Shown: positions 25,038 to 33,852 of the stretch, piece after piece
How positions within the stretch are numbered: the first letter of the stretch is position 1
Layout of the letters: each line of letters begins with the position of its first letter
Source of the DNA: Thermoplasmata archaeon
GTDB lineage: Archaea > Thermoplasmatota > DTKX01 > JAHFTX01
DNA length: 51,075 nt
Direction: 5' to 3'
Assembly (NCBI GenBank): GCA_023265395.1
Contig: JAHFTX010000018.1
Coordinates: 1-51,075 of the forward strand
The notes under the pieces: model-generated
Told to the model about the DNA's origin: nothing
The model's database searches: none
What the model saw: the letters and a program-made list of their open reading frames with translations, nothing else
Translations under genes and position numbers: made by a program

Positions 25038-28000
25038 TCAGTCCTCGAGGTCGTCGATCGCCACGGAGCCGACCAGCTGGGAGCCGTCGGAGCGACGTCC
25101 GACGCCGTTGCGGGGGGACTGCTCCGTCTCGTCGCCGCCTAGCTCGGCCTCGTTGAGGCGGTCGAGGAGCGCAGTGCTGCGCCGGACCTCGTCCTTGAGG
25201 GCGACGTCGCTGACGAGCGTGGGCTTGGCGCCGCCCCCGCGCTTCTGCACCAGGACGCGGTTGAGCGCATGGCCCAGTTCGGCTAGCAGCCCGGTCAACG
25301 AGGCGAGGTTGGAACAGGCGACGAAGATCTCGAGGGTGTTGCTGGCCTGGCGCACCGTCGCGCGGATGACGATCTCCTCGTTGGTCGCCTGGGCGGCGCC
25401 GTAGTACCACGCCTCGCCGATGTAGCTGCCCTCGACATGCTCCTCGAAGGTGCGCACCGGCCGCACGTCGTGGCCCGAGATCGCCTCTTTGGCGACCTCC
25501 AGCGCCTCCTGCGCGCCGACCCCCCGGGGCACCTGGTAGACCTTGCTGTCGTTGTAGGAGGCGGCGCCGACCAGGCGCTTGAGCATCGCCAGGTTGACCG
25601 TCTGCTTGGTGTAGAATATCGGGCAGGCGATCTCGACGGTGCGGCGCTTCATCTCGGTGTGGGCGAGCTTGCCCTTGGCGTCCTTGTAGGTGAGCAGGCC
25701 ATCGACGGCGCTCTCCATGCAGATCATCGGGTCGAGGTAGAAGGCCACGGTCTTCTTCTCCCCCGGCGCGACGTTGCCCAGGAGCACCTCGGAGCCGTCG
25801 AGGGGATACTCGGGCTCGACGTGGTCGAGGTGCAGCGCGGTGCGGTTGTAGAGGATCTTGAGCTGCGAGTCGGTGACGATGGTGTCGCTGTTGTTCTTGA
25901 CGGCCACCTTCATGCGCACGAAGCCCTGGTAGAACTCCACCGCCGAGAGGATGCGCAGCGTCTCCTTTCCCTCGGCACGTGCGAACCCTGCGGCGGAGCG
26001 ATGGGAGCGTTGCTCCAGGGGTGCGAAGTAGCGCGTGACACCGGTGAAGGTGCCCAGGTCCCCATCCCAGGGTTGGAGCACCCCCCCGTAGTCGCGGGCG
26101 ATCGCTCGGCCGATCCCCTCGATGTCGCCGCGGATCTCGGAGGTCTCCTTGCCCTGGATGACCACCGCCAGTGCGAAGCCCACTTCGGTGTGGAACAGCA
26201 CGGTGTACTCCCCGTAGCGCATGCTCTCGAGGGCTCCCTCGCGCCGCAGGCTGTCGGTCAGCGCGGCGGTGATCGCGGTGAGCATGCCGCTGACGATCTG
26301 CTCGTCGACCCGATCGGCGTCGGAGTAGGCCTTGTGGGCGATCAGCCGCCCATCGGTGGAGATCAGGAAGATGTCCTCCAGGCGGAAGCTCTCCACCGTC
26401 GGCATCGCCGCCACCGCCGCGATGGGCTCGGGGGTCGACGCTCGTGCCGCCGAGGCCGCGGCGACGCTGGCGGCTGCGGCCCCTGCCATCGGCGGAGGGG
26501 CAGAGGGGTGCCATCGCGGTGGCGGCGGGGGCGGCAGCGCGGCGATGGGTGCGGGCGCCTCCTCCTTGGGATCCACCGGCCGACGGCGGCGGGAGAGCAC
26601 CAGCACCAGACCGAGCACGGCGACGATGACCCCCAGTGCCACCAGCAGCAGCATGCCGTTGCCGCCGGGGATCAGGACGTTCTTGCCGTCGGGACCGCCA
26701 CCATGGTCATCGCGCGCCGGCGTGACCGTCAGCGGCTTGGAGGTCGCACTGCGGGTGGCGATGACGTAGCTGCGATCGGTGCTCTCCTCGATGGTGAGGG
26801 TAAAGAGGTGGGACCCCAGGGTCGCCAGCCACACGAGGGTGACGATGGTCACGGCCCCGGCGGCGACGGGGTCGCTCAGGGCAAGGACCGTCAGGGGTTT
26901 GCCGTCGACCTCGACGGCGATGTGCACCGAGGTGGCGTCGAGGTCGCCGCGGTTGGCCAAGGTCGCACGGATGGTGACGTTGGTCCCCACGGTCACGCCG
27001 CGGGCGGGATCGAGGGTGACGTCGCTGAGCCCCAGCGAACCCGCGACCACCTCCACCTGCGTCGACCAGGTGCTCACGACCTCGGCGTCGTTGTGCGTGG
27101 CCGTCACCCGCAGCTGGATGGCGTAGCTGCCGACCGCATCGTAGCCATGTGCGGTGATCGGTCCGGTGGCGGCGGCACCGTCCCCGAAGGTCCAGGCGTA
27201 TCGCAGCGAATCCCCATCGGGGTCCTCGGTGGCCGAGGCGTCGAGGTGGACGGGCTTGCCCACCCCCACGCGTTCGCCCGCTGGCGGTCCGTCGACGCGT
27301 ATCTCGGTCGGCCGGTCGACGTCAGAGACCACCATGGTCCACTGCGCGAAGACGGTCGCCGGTGGTGCAGCGGTGTCGCCGATGGTGACCCGCACCACCA
27401 CCGTGCGAGTGGTGCCCGACTCGACGAAGTCGAAACCGGGGTGGAACGAGAGCGTGCCGTTGTGCTCCTCCTCGAGGCGGCTGCCGTCGATGCTCCAGAC
27501 GAACTGCAGGGGGTCATCGTCGGGGTCGCTGACCGTCACCCCCAGGGTCGAGGAGCCCCCTTCGGGCAGGGTGATCGCCGCATCCTTGGGGGTCTGCAGG
27601 AGCAGCTGCGGCGCGCGGTTGACCTCGGTCACCGACAAGCTCCACGAGGCGCTGACGGACTTGGGCGGGGTACGACCGTCGGAGATCGCCACGGCCAGCG
27701 CGTGGGTGCCACCCGAGGCATAGTCGGGGGTGTAGGTGTAGCTCGCCGCCGTCACCATCGGGAGCGGGGCGCTGTCGAAGGTCCAGGCGTACTGCAGCCC
27801 GTCGCCGTCGGGGTCGTGGGCAGTGACCAAGAACTCCAGCGGGGCGCCCCCTTCGCTGAGGAACTTGACCCCGCCGGTCACCGGGGTCGCCTTGTCGAGG
27901 ATGGGTGCACGGTTGACGTCTCGGACCCGCAGCGTCCAGTCCAGCCGCGTGGTGTGGGCGCCGCTGTAGAGCCCGCCTTCGTCGTAGGTGTCGTTGAGCA

Positions 28001-29402
28001 GCAGCGAGACGGCGTGGTCGCCGGCGGCCAAGGTGCCGTCGTAGGGCAGGGTCGCCGAGAAGGTCGCGCTCCGACCACCGGTGTTGACGCTCCCCAAGGT
28101 CGTCAGTTCGCCCTCGAGCAGCCACAGACCAGTCACGGTGTCGCCGACGTCGAAGTTGGCGTCGGTGTAGCTGACGGCGATCGAGGTCGATGTGCCTTCG
28201 TCGGCGAGGATCAGCCCCGGGGTCGGCACCGCCGAGGTGGCCTCAGGGCGCTCTTGGTGCTCGACGACATGCAGCGAGAAGGTGTTGACGTCAAAGAGCG
28301 GCGTCGGCACGGTGTCGTCCTCGACCGTCAGGGAGACCGAGTAGTCGCCCACGGCAGTGTAGACGTGCGAGGGGTTGTCGTCCACCGAGGTGTCGCCGTC
28401 GCCAAAGGTCCACTGATAGCTGGTGATGCTGCCCTTGCGATCGAGGGAGTTCCTGCCGTCGAAGCTGACCGGTTCGTCGACGTAGAAGGTCGAATCGGGC
28501 AGGGGGGAGGTCACGTCGGCGTAGGGTGCTGAGGTCAGGGTGAGGGGGGTGGTGACGTCGACGCCATCGGTGTTGGCGGGGTAGCGGCCGATCTCCGTGC
28601 CGACCGCCACGTCCCGGGCGTCGTTGACGATGACGGCAAGGCCGAAGGTGTCGTACTCGGCAAGGCCCAGGCTGTCCCCCACCCCGCTGTAGGGGATGGA
28701 GAACTCGTAGGCGCGGTAGCCGCCGAAGCTGGTGTCGATGTAGGCGTAGGGTTCCGCGAGGCCTTGGTTGCATCCGGCGACCGCCTGCCACAGGCTGTTG
28801 GTGACCGGGAGATTGTAGATGTTGGCGTTCCAGTAACCGCAGAATCCGTCGCCGTCGCCGTAGCCGGCGTTGCCACGGTAGACGCAGCTGCCCGCCTGGG
28901 TGATCGGGAAGGTTCCGGGGGTAGGGACGGGATCGTCGAAGCCGTCATAGCAGTCGACCTGGCCGGTGTTGTTGCCATCGAGGCTGATCAACACCCAGTC
29001 CGATTCGGGGGGAGTGAGCGAACCGCTGAAGCCGCCGGGATCGCCTGTCAGATCCGAGAGTGCTTGGATGGCGACGTAGATGTTGGAGGCATCGTACATG
29101 ACGTAGAGCAGCACGTCCTGGCCGCCCAGGCCGATCTGCCGCACCGAGGCATCGGCCCACTCGTTGGCGTTGAAGATCCCGTCGAGGGTGACGAAGTCGT
29201 CGGTCCAGTTGACGTAGGGCAGGCCCCGCTCACCGACCGTCGGAGGGCTTGGGGCAGGGGCGGTCCGCGCTCCCACGACGGCCACCTGCGGCGAGCCCGG
29301 CAGGGGCAGCGCTGCAAGGGGCGTGCTCAGCAGGAGCAGCAGGGTCAGCGTCGCCAGGACCCGCATCGGCACGGTCGCGGCACGCAGGAGAGGTCGGACC
29401 AT
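25038..29402 (-). CDS. Trans-envelope PKD protein with cytoplasmic roadblock/longin-like and appendage-like domains
   Basis: A 1454-residue type I membrane protein. Order: signal peptide (ATLTLLLLLSTPLAALPL); about 45-275 a CBM9/DOMON-like domain (DGIFNANEWADA at its start); about 295-380 PKD (YQWTFGDGDTSVDDNPSHVY); three Ig/PKD-like repeats to about 695 (YAWTFDSAPL, FVWSIDGSRL); PKD at 695-785 (YAWTFGDGAA); a CARDB-like domain to about 880; membrane helix 911-934; Pro/Ala-rich linker to about 1000. Inside: a roadblock/longin-like domain (about 1000-1120, EDIFLISTDGRLIAHKAYSD), a beta-sandwich (about 1137-1250, MKVAVKNNSDTIV, VAPGEKKTVAFYLDP) and an alpha/beta platform (about 1260-1370), like a two-lobed adaptor appendage. 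It could couple surface binding to a small GTPase or trafficking-like machinery, but this is inference. ATG 29402 is preferred; TTG 29417 is in frame. Confidence 0.8.
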   Translation of the reverse strand: MVRPLLRAATVPMRVLATLTLLLLLSTPLAALPLPGSPQVAVVGARTAPAPSPPTVGERGLPYVNWTDDFVTLDGIFNANEWADASVRQIGLGGQDVLLYVMYDASNIYVAIQALSDLTGDPGGFSGSLTPPESDWVLISLDGNNTGQVDCYDGFDDPVPTPGTFPITQAGSCVYRGNAGYGDGDGFCGYWNANIYNLPVTNSLWQAVAGCNQGLAEPYAYIDTSFGGYRAYEFSIPYSGVGDSLGLAEYDTFGLAVIVNDARDVAVGTEIGRYPANTDGVDVTTPLTLTSAPYADVTSPLPDSTFYVDEPVSFDGRNSLDRKGSITSYQWTFGDGDTSVDDNPSHVYTAVGDYSVSLTVEDDTVPTPLFDVNTFSLHVVEHQERPEATSAVPTPGLILADEGTSTSIAVSYTDANFDVGDTVTGLWLLEGELTTLGSVNTGGRSATFSATLPYDGTLAAGDHAVSLLLNDTYDEGGLYSGAHTTRLDWTLRVRDVNRAPILDKATPVTGGVKFLSEGGAPLEFLVTAHDPDGDGLQYAWTFDSAPLPMVTAASYTYTPDYASGGTHALAVAISDGRTPPKSVSASWSLSVTEVNRAPQLLLQTPKDAAITLPEGGSSTLGVTVSDPDDDPLQFVWSIDGSRLEEEHNGTLSFHPGFDFVESGTTRTVVVRVTIGDTAAPPATVFAQWTMVVSDVDRPTEIRVDGPPAGERVGVGKPVHLDASATEDPDGDSLRYAWTFGDGAAATGPITAHGYDAVGSYAIQLRVTATHNDAEVVSTWSTQVEVVAGSLGLSDVTLDPARGVTVGTNVTIRATLANRGDLDATSVHIAVEVDGKPLTVLALSDPVAAGAVTIVTLVWLATLGSHLFTLTIEESTDRSYVIATRSATSKPLTVTPARDDHGGGPDGKNVLIPGGNGMLLLVALGVIVAVLGLVLVLSRRRRPVDPKEEAPAPIAALPPPPPPRWHPSAPPPMAGAAAASVAAASAARASTPEPIAAVAAMPTVESFRLEDIFLISTDGRLIAHKAYSDADRVDEQIVSGMLTAITAALTDSLRREGALESMRYGEYTVLFHTEVGFALAVVIQGKETSEIRGDIEGIGRAIARDYGGVLQPWDGDLGTFTGVTRYFAPLEQRSHRSAAGFARAEGKETLRILSAVEFYQGFVRMKVAVKNNSDTIVTDSQLKILYNRTALHLDHVEPEYPLDGSEVLLGNVAPGEKKTVAFYLDPMICMESAVDGLLTYKDAKGKLAHTEMKRRTVEIACPIFYTKQTVNLAMLKRLVGAASYNDSKVYQVPRGVGAQEALEVAKEAISGHDVRPVRTFEEHVEGSYIGEAWYYGAAQATNEEIVIRATVRQASNTLEIFVACSNLASLTGLLAELGHALNRVLVQKRGGGAKPTLVSDVALKDEVRRSTALLDRLNEAELGGDETEQSPRNGVGRRSDGSQLVGSVAIDDLED

Positions 29403-29473
29403 GGTAGGGGGGCGCAACCTCCGTCCCGTCGTGGGAAGGTCTCAGCGACGGTCGGACCGTTGCCATCCGAAGG

Positions 29474-29490
29474 AAAGTATATCTATCTAC
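29474..29490. promoter_or_regulatory. AT-rich TATA region in divergent promoter
   Basis: AAAGTATATCTATCTAC lies between the divergent starts at 29402 (minus) and 29575 (plus). Read on the minus strand (AGATATAC) it would give a leader of about 50 nt for the PKD protein. The ATCTATCT core matches the TATA box before the methyltransferase gene at 42510. Confidence 0.5.
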
Positions 29491-29544
29491 CTCCGGGCCG
29501 TGCGAAGGGACTCTCCTTGCCTTTCCCGTGGGGGGACCACTACC

Positions 29545-29552
29545 CTTTTTGC
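29545..29552 (+). promoter_or_regulatory. TATA-like box of M6 protease gene
   Basis: CTTTTTGC, identical to the box before the Rieske gene, centred 26 nt before GTG 29575. This supports a leaderless start at that GTG. Confidence 0.45.
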
Positions 29553-29574
29553 CTCCGATGACCGCCACGGCACC

Positions 29575-31173
29575 GTGGCGACGTCGATGGGGCCGCACCT
29601 GCCCTCGCTGCACCTGCGGCTGGCGGCGGTCTTTGGTGTGGTGCTCCTCATCGGGGGGGCCTACGTCGTCGAGAGCTGGTACTTCGTCGCCCCCTCCGGC
29701 GGTCGACACCACATCAGCGCCGCGGAGACCTTCGCCGCCAAGGGGTCGACCGACCCCAGCTTCGAGGACCAGCGCAACATGACCGTCGACGACTGGCAGC
29801 CGATCCCCTATCCCGACTACTCGACCTACCATGCGGCGACCACCTACCGCGTGGCCGTGGTGCTCTTCGACTTCAGCGACGAGACCTGGGTGGTGGCCGA
29901 CCCCAAGGAGTTCTATCACAACCTGCTCTTTGGCAACGTTCCGCTGGCGCCGGGGGTGCCCAAGCTGACCCTCGACCAGTGGTTGCGCGAGGCCAGCTTC
30001 GGCCGTGCGTCGGTCGTCGGGGACATCTTCGGGCCCTACACCCTGCCGCGCACCATGTACGAGTACGGTCACCCCAACGGCAGCAGCAGCGAGGCCGAGG
30101 CCATGACCGAGGTCAACGCCCGGGCACGCCCCGAGATGCTGCTGCGCAACGGCATCAGCGTCCTGCGCGGCGACATCGACCCGACCGACCTCTATGACTT
30201 CGTCATCACCATCCACGCCCAGTACGACGAGGCGGGGACGTTCAAGCCCTGGGGGATCTACACCTACTGCGACCCCAAGGACTTCCCCGAGGGCTACATC
30301 GTCTACGACCAGCAGCTGGGGCCGACCTCGGAGAAGGCCGCCAAGCAGCTGTGGAGCCAGGCGATCCCCGGCGTCGAGGACACCCAGGCCGAGAGCAGCG
30401 GGCTGGGGGTCCACGCCCACGAGTTCGCCCACGTGGTCGGCCTCGATGACAACTACTTCCGGGGCCAGGACCAGCGCGACTACTCCGGACCGTGGGAGCT
30501 GATGAGCCGCGGCGCCCACAACGGTCCGGGCATCGAGTCGGCGATCATCCCGCCGATCTCCCGCGGCTCGGTACCCCCACACCTGACGGCAGGCAACGCC
30601 ATCGAGATCGGCTGGACCGAACCGGCGTGGCGCACCGAGGTCAACTATAGTGAGCTCAGCAGCGAGCCGATCGTCATACGCCTGACCCAGCGCGAGACCC
30701 CGATCCTGCCCGAGTTCGGCGCCGAAGGGTACCACTACCTGACCGTCACCGACATCAACGACGCCCACGACTGGATGTCCTTCGAGGTCGTCAACCGCGT
30801 CGGCTTCGACAGCTTCCTGCCCGACAGGGGCGTGCTCGTCGACATCAACGACGTCGAGACCGGCTTCAACGGCGACCTGCCGCACATCTACACCATCGAC
30901 AGCCACCCTGACCCCTACCTGGGGATCGAGTACTGGGACCCTTGCACCGGTGAGCCGGTGATCTACGGCTTCTGGGACTACCGTCAGCTCGACGACGCCA
31001 CCTTCGACCTCAACGCCCCCGGCGACGAGGGCGAGGTCGACATGATGTGGGACAACAGCACCCACATCCTGATGCAGGTGCTCAGCACCCGCACCGACAG
31101 CTACGGCGTGCTCAGCTACGAGATCGCGGTCTCCCTGGCCGACGCTCCCCCCGCGAGCGCTCCGCAGCGCTAG
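29575..31173 (+). CDS. Membrane-anchored M6-type metalloprotease
   Basis: A 532-residue protein. An N-terminal membrane helix (about 15-35, LAAVFGVVLLIGGAYVVESW) anchors or exports it. The catalytic zinc motif is HAHEFAHVVGLDD (HExxH, His282 to His286), and VAVVLFDFSDE about 180 residues earlier is the typical M6/immune-inhibitor-A N-terminal strand. The C-terminal 230 residues are beta-rich. It probably cleaves extracellular proteins; the neighbouring PKD surface proteins are possible substrates or partners. GTG 29575 fits the TATA box; ATG 29587 in the same frame is the alternative. It is 57 nt upstream of the PKD lipoprotein gene, which has its own TATA box. Confidence 0.85.
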   Translation: MATSMGPHLPSLHLRLAAVFGVVLLIGGAYVVESWYFVAPSGGRHHISAAETFAAKGSTDPSFEDQRNMTVDDWQPIPYPDYSTYHAATTYRVAVVLFDFSDETWVVADPKEFYHNLLFGNVPLAPGVPKLTLDQWLREASFGRASVVGDIFGPYTLPRTMYEYGHPNGSSSEAEAMTEVNARARPEMLLRNGISVLRGDIDPTDLYDFVITIHAQYDEAGTFKPWGIYTYCDPKDFPEGYIVYDQQLGPTSEKAAKQLWSQAIPGVEDTQAESSGLGVHAHEFAHVVGLDDNYFRGQDQRDYSGPWELMSRGAHNGPGIESAIIPPISRGSVPPHLTAGNAIEIGWTEPAWRTEVNYSELSSEPIVIRLTQRETPILPEFGAEGYHYLTVTDINDAHDWMSFEVVNRVGFDSFLPDRGVLVDINDVETGFNGDLPHIYTIDSHPDPYLGIEYWDPCTGEPVIYGFWDYRQLDDATFDLNAPGDEGEVDMMWDNSTHILMQVLSTRTDSYGVLSYEIAVSLADAPPASAPQR

Positions 31174-31200
31174 GGCGGCGGCGCTCGCTGCCCCGCCACG

Positions 31201-31208
31201 TTTATCTA
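31201..31208 (+). promoter_or_regulatory. TATA box of PKD lipoprotein gene (leaderless)
   Basis: TTTATCTA, centre 26-27 nt before ATG 31231. Confidence 0.65.
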
Positions 31209-31230
31209 GGGACAGCTGGGTCGCTGCGTG

Positions 31231-33807
31231 ATGGCTCCCCGCTCTGGCCGCAGCCTGGTTCTGCTGAGCCTGCTGGTGCTGGGCATCGCACCGCTCTCGG
31301 GCTGCCTCAGCTCCCAAGGAGGCAACCACGCGCCGACGGCGGCCATCACCAGCCCCAGCACCGTGAGCGCGGTGCTCGTGGGAGAACCCATCCTCTTCGA
31401 TGGCAGCACCAGCGCCGATCGCGACGACGACCGGCTGGGCTACCTGTGGGACTTTGGTGATGACAGTGGCGCGGCAGGGCCGGTGGTCAACCACACCTTC
31501 CTCACCGGTGGCACCTACACCGTCACCCTGACCGTGACCGACGGTGCCGAGGACGCCAACGACTCGGTCGCGCTGGTGGTCGACACGCCCCCGATCGCGC
31601 GCATCAGCCTGCATGACCCCGTTGTGGCACTGGGCAGCACCGTGCGGCTGAGCGCCAACGGCAGTTCCGACCCCGACGGCGATGTCCTGCGCTACGCCTG
31701 GAGCGTCGGCGGCGTCGCCGTCGGGACCAACGTCACCCTGGAGGTGACCCCCTCGGCGGTGGGGAACCTCACCGTCGCGCTGGAGGCCGGGGACGGCACC
31801 ACCACCGCATCGACGGCGGTGCAGCTGTTCGTCTATCAACCCAACCGGCCACCCACCGCCGTGATTCGGATCGCCAGCACCGACCCCGAGGATGGGCAGA
31901 GCGTCCTCTTCGATGGCAACGGGAGCACCGACCCCGATGGGGATGGACTGACCTACGCCTGGGACTTTGGTGACAACAGCAGCGGCAGCGGCGCGTTCGG
32001 CGCCCACGTCTATACCGCCGCGGGCACCTACGAGGTGGTGCTGCGCGTCAGCGACGGCCCCCTGCAGGACCGCGCCAACGCCACGCTGGTGATCGCGCAG
32101 CACAACCGCGCCCCGGCGGTGCTCTTCGAGGTCCTGCTGCCCACCGGTGAGAGCGGGGTCTCGGTCGCCCACGGGGACACGGACCTCTCCTTCAACGCCA
32201 GCGCCAGCACCGACCCTGACGGCGACGCGCTCACCTACGAGTGGGACTTCGGGGACGGCAACGGCGCCACCAATCGGCAGACGACCCACCACTACGACTT
32301 CGTGGGCGACTACCTGGTGCGCCTGACCGTCGCCGACGGCCACCACAGCGTCGATGCCACCCGTGCCCTGCGGATCGTGCCCGTCGCCTCGATCACCCTC
32401 GACTGGCAGGACGACCAGCGGCAGTTCCTCGCCCACCTCGACGAGCGGGGGGACCTGCCACGCTACAGCGCGACGCTCAACCAGACCCACAAGGGGGCGT
32501 CGGAGTCGCCGGGCGTGCCCCTGCTCATCATCGAGGAGGGGGACGGTCTGCGCCTCTACGAGACCTCGCTCCAGATCGACGCCGGGGACATCCTCGACGT
32601 GCGCCTCTGGTACGACGAGGTGCTGCTGGCAGAGCGCCACATCGAGGTCATCGAGGGCACCCCCTACCCCGATGTCGATGTCCAGACCGACATCATCTTC
32701 GACCTCGACCAGGAGAGCGTCGGAGAGCTGGGCGCCGGCGCCACCGACCTGGCGGAGGGCCACCTTGCGGGGGCGGGGAGGTACTCCCAGCATGCAGATG
32801 GGACCCTCGTGCAGGAGCTGACGACCGACACCTTCGACCTGTTCGAGAACCTCACTGACCCCGTGCTCGGGCAGAACTTCATCTACACGGCCTCCGGCAC
32901 CAAGGTCACCTCCAACGAGACCCGGCTTGGAGGTCAGACCGTCGAAAGCAGCCGGTACACGGTCATGCAGAGCCGCGCGATCCTCAAGGCCGGCTCGGTG
33001 ACGATGCAGGACGTCAACACCACCCAGGTGCTCGAGCGCACCAACGGCGACCTCACCTACACCCATGCCGAGAGCCTGGGGATCGTGCGCTTCGACCCCT
33101 CGTCGGCCCCCCTTGCGTACTGGGCATCGACCAACACGACTGGGGCAGAGTCGCAGCTCAATGGCGATGGGGTCTCCTGGCCCTGCCTGGTGACCGATAC
33201 CACGATGGTCATCTCCGGTCGCTTCGATCTCGGCGGCACCCCGACGTCGGTGCGCATCAGCAACGTCACCACCACGTGGAGCGTCCAGAACGAGAACTTC
33301 ACCAACACCGAGATCCGCGTCGACTATGTCGAGGTCGATGAGGTCTTCAACGAGACTTCACTTGCGTGGGAGGTCGTCGGGACCCGCAGCGGCGTGCTAC
33401 TGCCCGACAGCGACGAGGACGGCACCGCCAACCCTGACCTGGCGCTCCCGGAGTTCGAGGACCTCGTCGAGGACACCGGGATCGGCCCACGGCTGTGGCA
33501 CGTCGGGGACGTGGTCCGCTCGACCAATCCCTTCGGCGTCGTGGTGGTCAACGAAGGTCTCGAGCAGAAAGAATGGGAGGTCGACGGGGTCACCTACCCG
33601 GTCATCGCCGTGGCTCAGACCCTACAGAGCGCGCCCCCCAGCCTTGGGGTCGTCAGCGGTGGCCAGGAGCTGATCGTCATCGCTACCGGTGAATCGCTGC
33701 AGGGGACGGTGCTGCAGCTGAGCGGATACCAGGATCTCGTCGAGGTCGACGGCAGCTTCTCCAGCCAGGGGATGACCTACACCGTCCTCTCCCTGACGCT
33801 CGAGTAG
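31231..33807 (+). CDS. PKD-repeat surface lipoprotein with large C-terminal domain of unknown function
   Basis: An 858-residue protein. The signal peptide ends in a lipobox (APLSGC, Cys about 25). Four PKD domains follow at about 33-117, 120-200, 206-287 and 293-383, with GYLWDFGDDS, YAWDFGDNSSG and YEWDFGDGNGA strands. The remaining about 470 residues are beta-rich and I do not recognise them. There is no C-terminal membrane helix, so the lipid anchor alone likely holds it at the membrane, unlike the other PKD proteins here. Many NxT/NxS sequons (for example NTTQV, NVTTTW) suggest glycosylation. The leaderless TATA spacing supports ATG 31231; GTG 31228 directly before it is in frame. Confidence 0.82.
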   Translation: MAPRSGRSLVLLSLLVLGIAPLSGCLSSQGGNHAPTAAITSPSTVSAVLVGEPILFDGSTSADRDDDRLGYLWDFGDDSGAAGPVVNHTFLTGGTYTVTLTVTDGAEDANDSVALVVDTPPIARISLHDPVVALGSTVRLSANGSSDPDGDVLRYAWSVGGVAVGTNVTLEVTPSAVGNLTVALEAGDGTTTASTAVQLFVYQPNRPPTAVIRIASTDPEDGQSVLFDGNGSTDPDGDGLTYAWDFGDNSSGSGAFGAHVYTAAGTYEVVLRVSDGPLQDRANATLVIAQHNRAPAVLFEVLLPTGESGVSVAHGDTDLSFNASASTDPDGDALTYEWDFGDGNGATNRQTTHHYDFVGDYLVRLTVADGHHSVDATRALRIVPVASITLDWQDDQRQFLAHLDERGDLPRYSATLNQTHKGASESPGVPLLIIEEGDGLRLYETSLQIDAGDILDVRLWYDEVLLAERHIEVIEGTPYPDVDVQTDIIFDLDQESVGELGAGATDLAEGHLAGAGRYSQHADGTLVQELTTDTFDLFENLTDPVLGQNFIYTASGTKVTSNETRLGGQTVESSRYTVMQSRAILKAGSVTMQDVNTTQVLERTNGDLTYTHAESLGIVRFDPSSAPLAYWASTNTTGAESQLNGDGVSWPCLVTDTTMVISGRFDLGGTPTSVRISNVTTTWSVQNENFTNTEIRVDYVEVDEVFNETSLAWEVVGTRSGVLLPDSDEDGTANPDLALPEFEDLVEDTGIGPRLWHVGDVVRSTNPFGVVVVNEGLEQKEWEVDGVTYPVIAVAQTLQSAPPSLGVVSGGQELIVIATGESLQGTVLQLSGYQDLVEVDGSFSSQGMTYTVLSLTLE

Positions 33808-33852
33808 GACCCCGACCGACAAGGGCTTGTAGACGCCCAAGGATGGCGCGCC

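Noticed and set aside
25437-28532. Open plus-strand frame of about 1000 codons opposite the PKD trans-envelope protein
   Set aside because: Antisense artefact of high G+C; no recognisable protein features, low-complexity Gly/Arg/Asp composition.
29230-33066. Open minus-strand frame of about 1280 codons opposite the M6 protease and PKD lipoprotein
   Set aside because: Mirror of two convincing plus-strand genes; Val/Gly/Asp/His-rich and crosses the promoters and gene boundaries.
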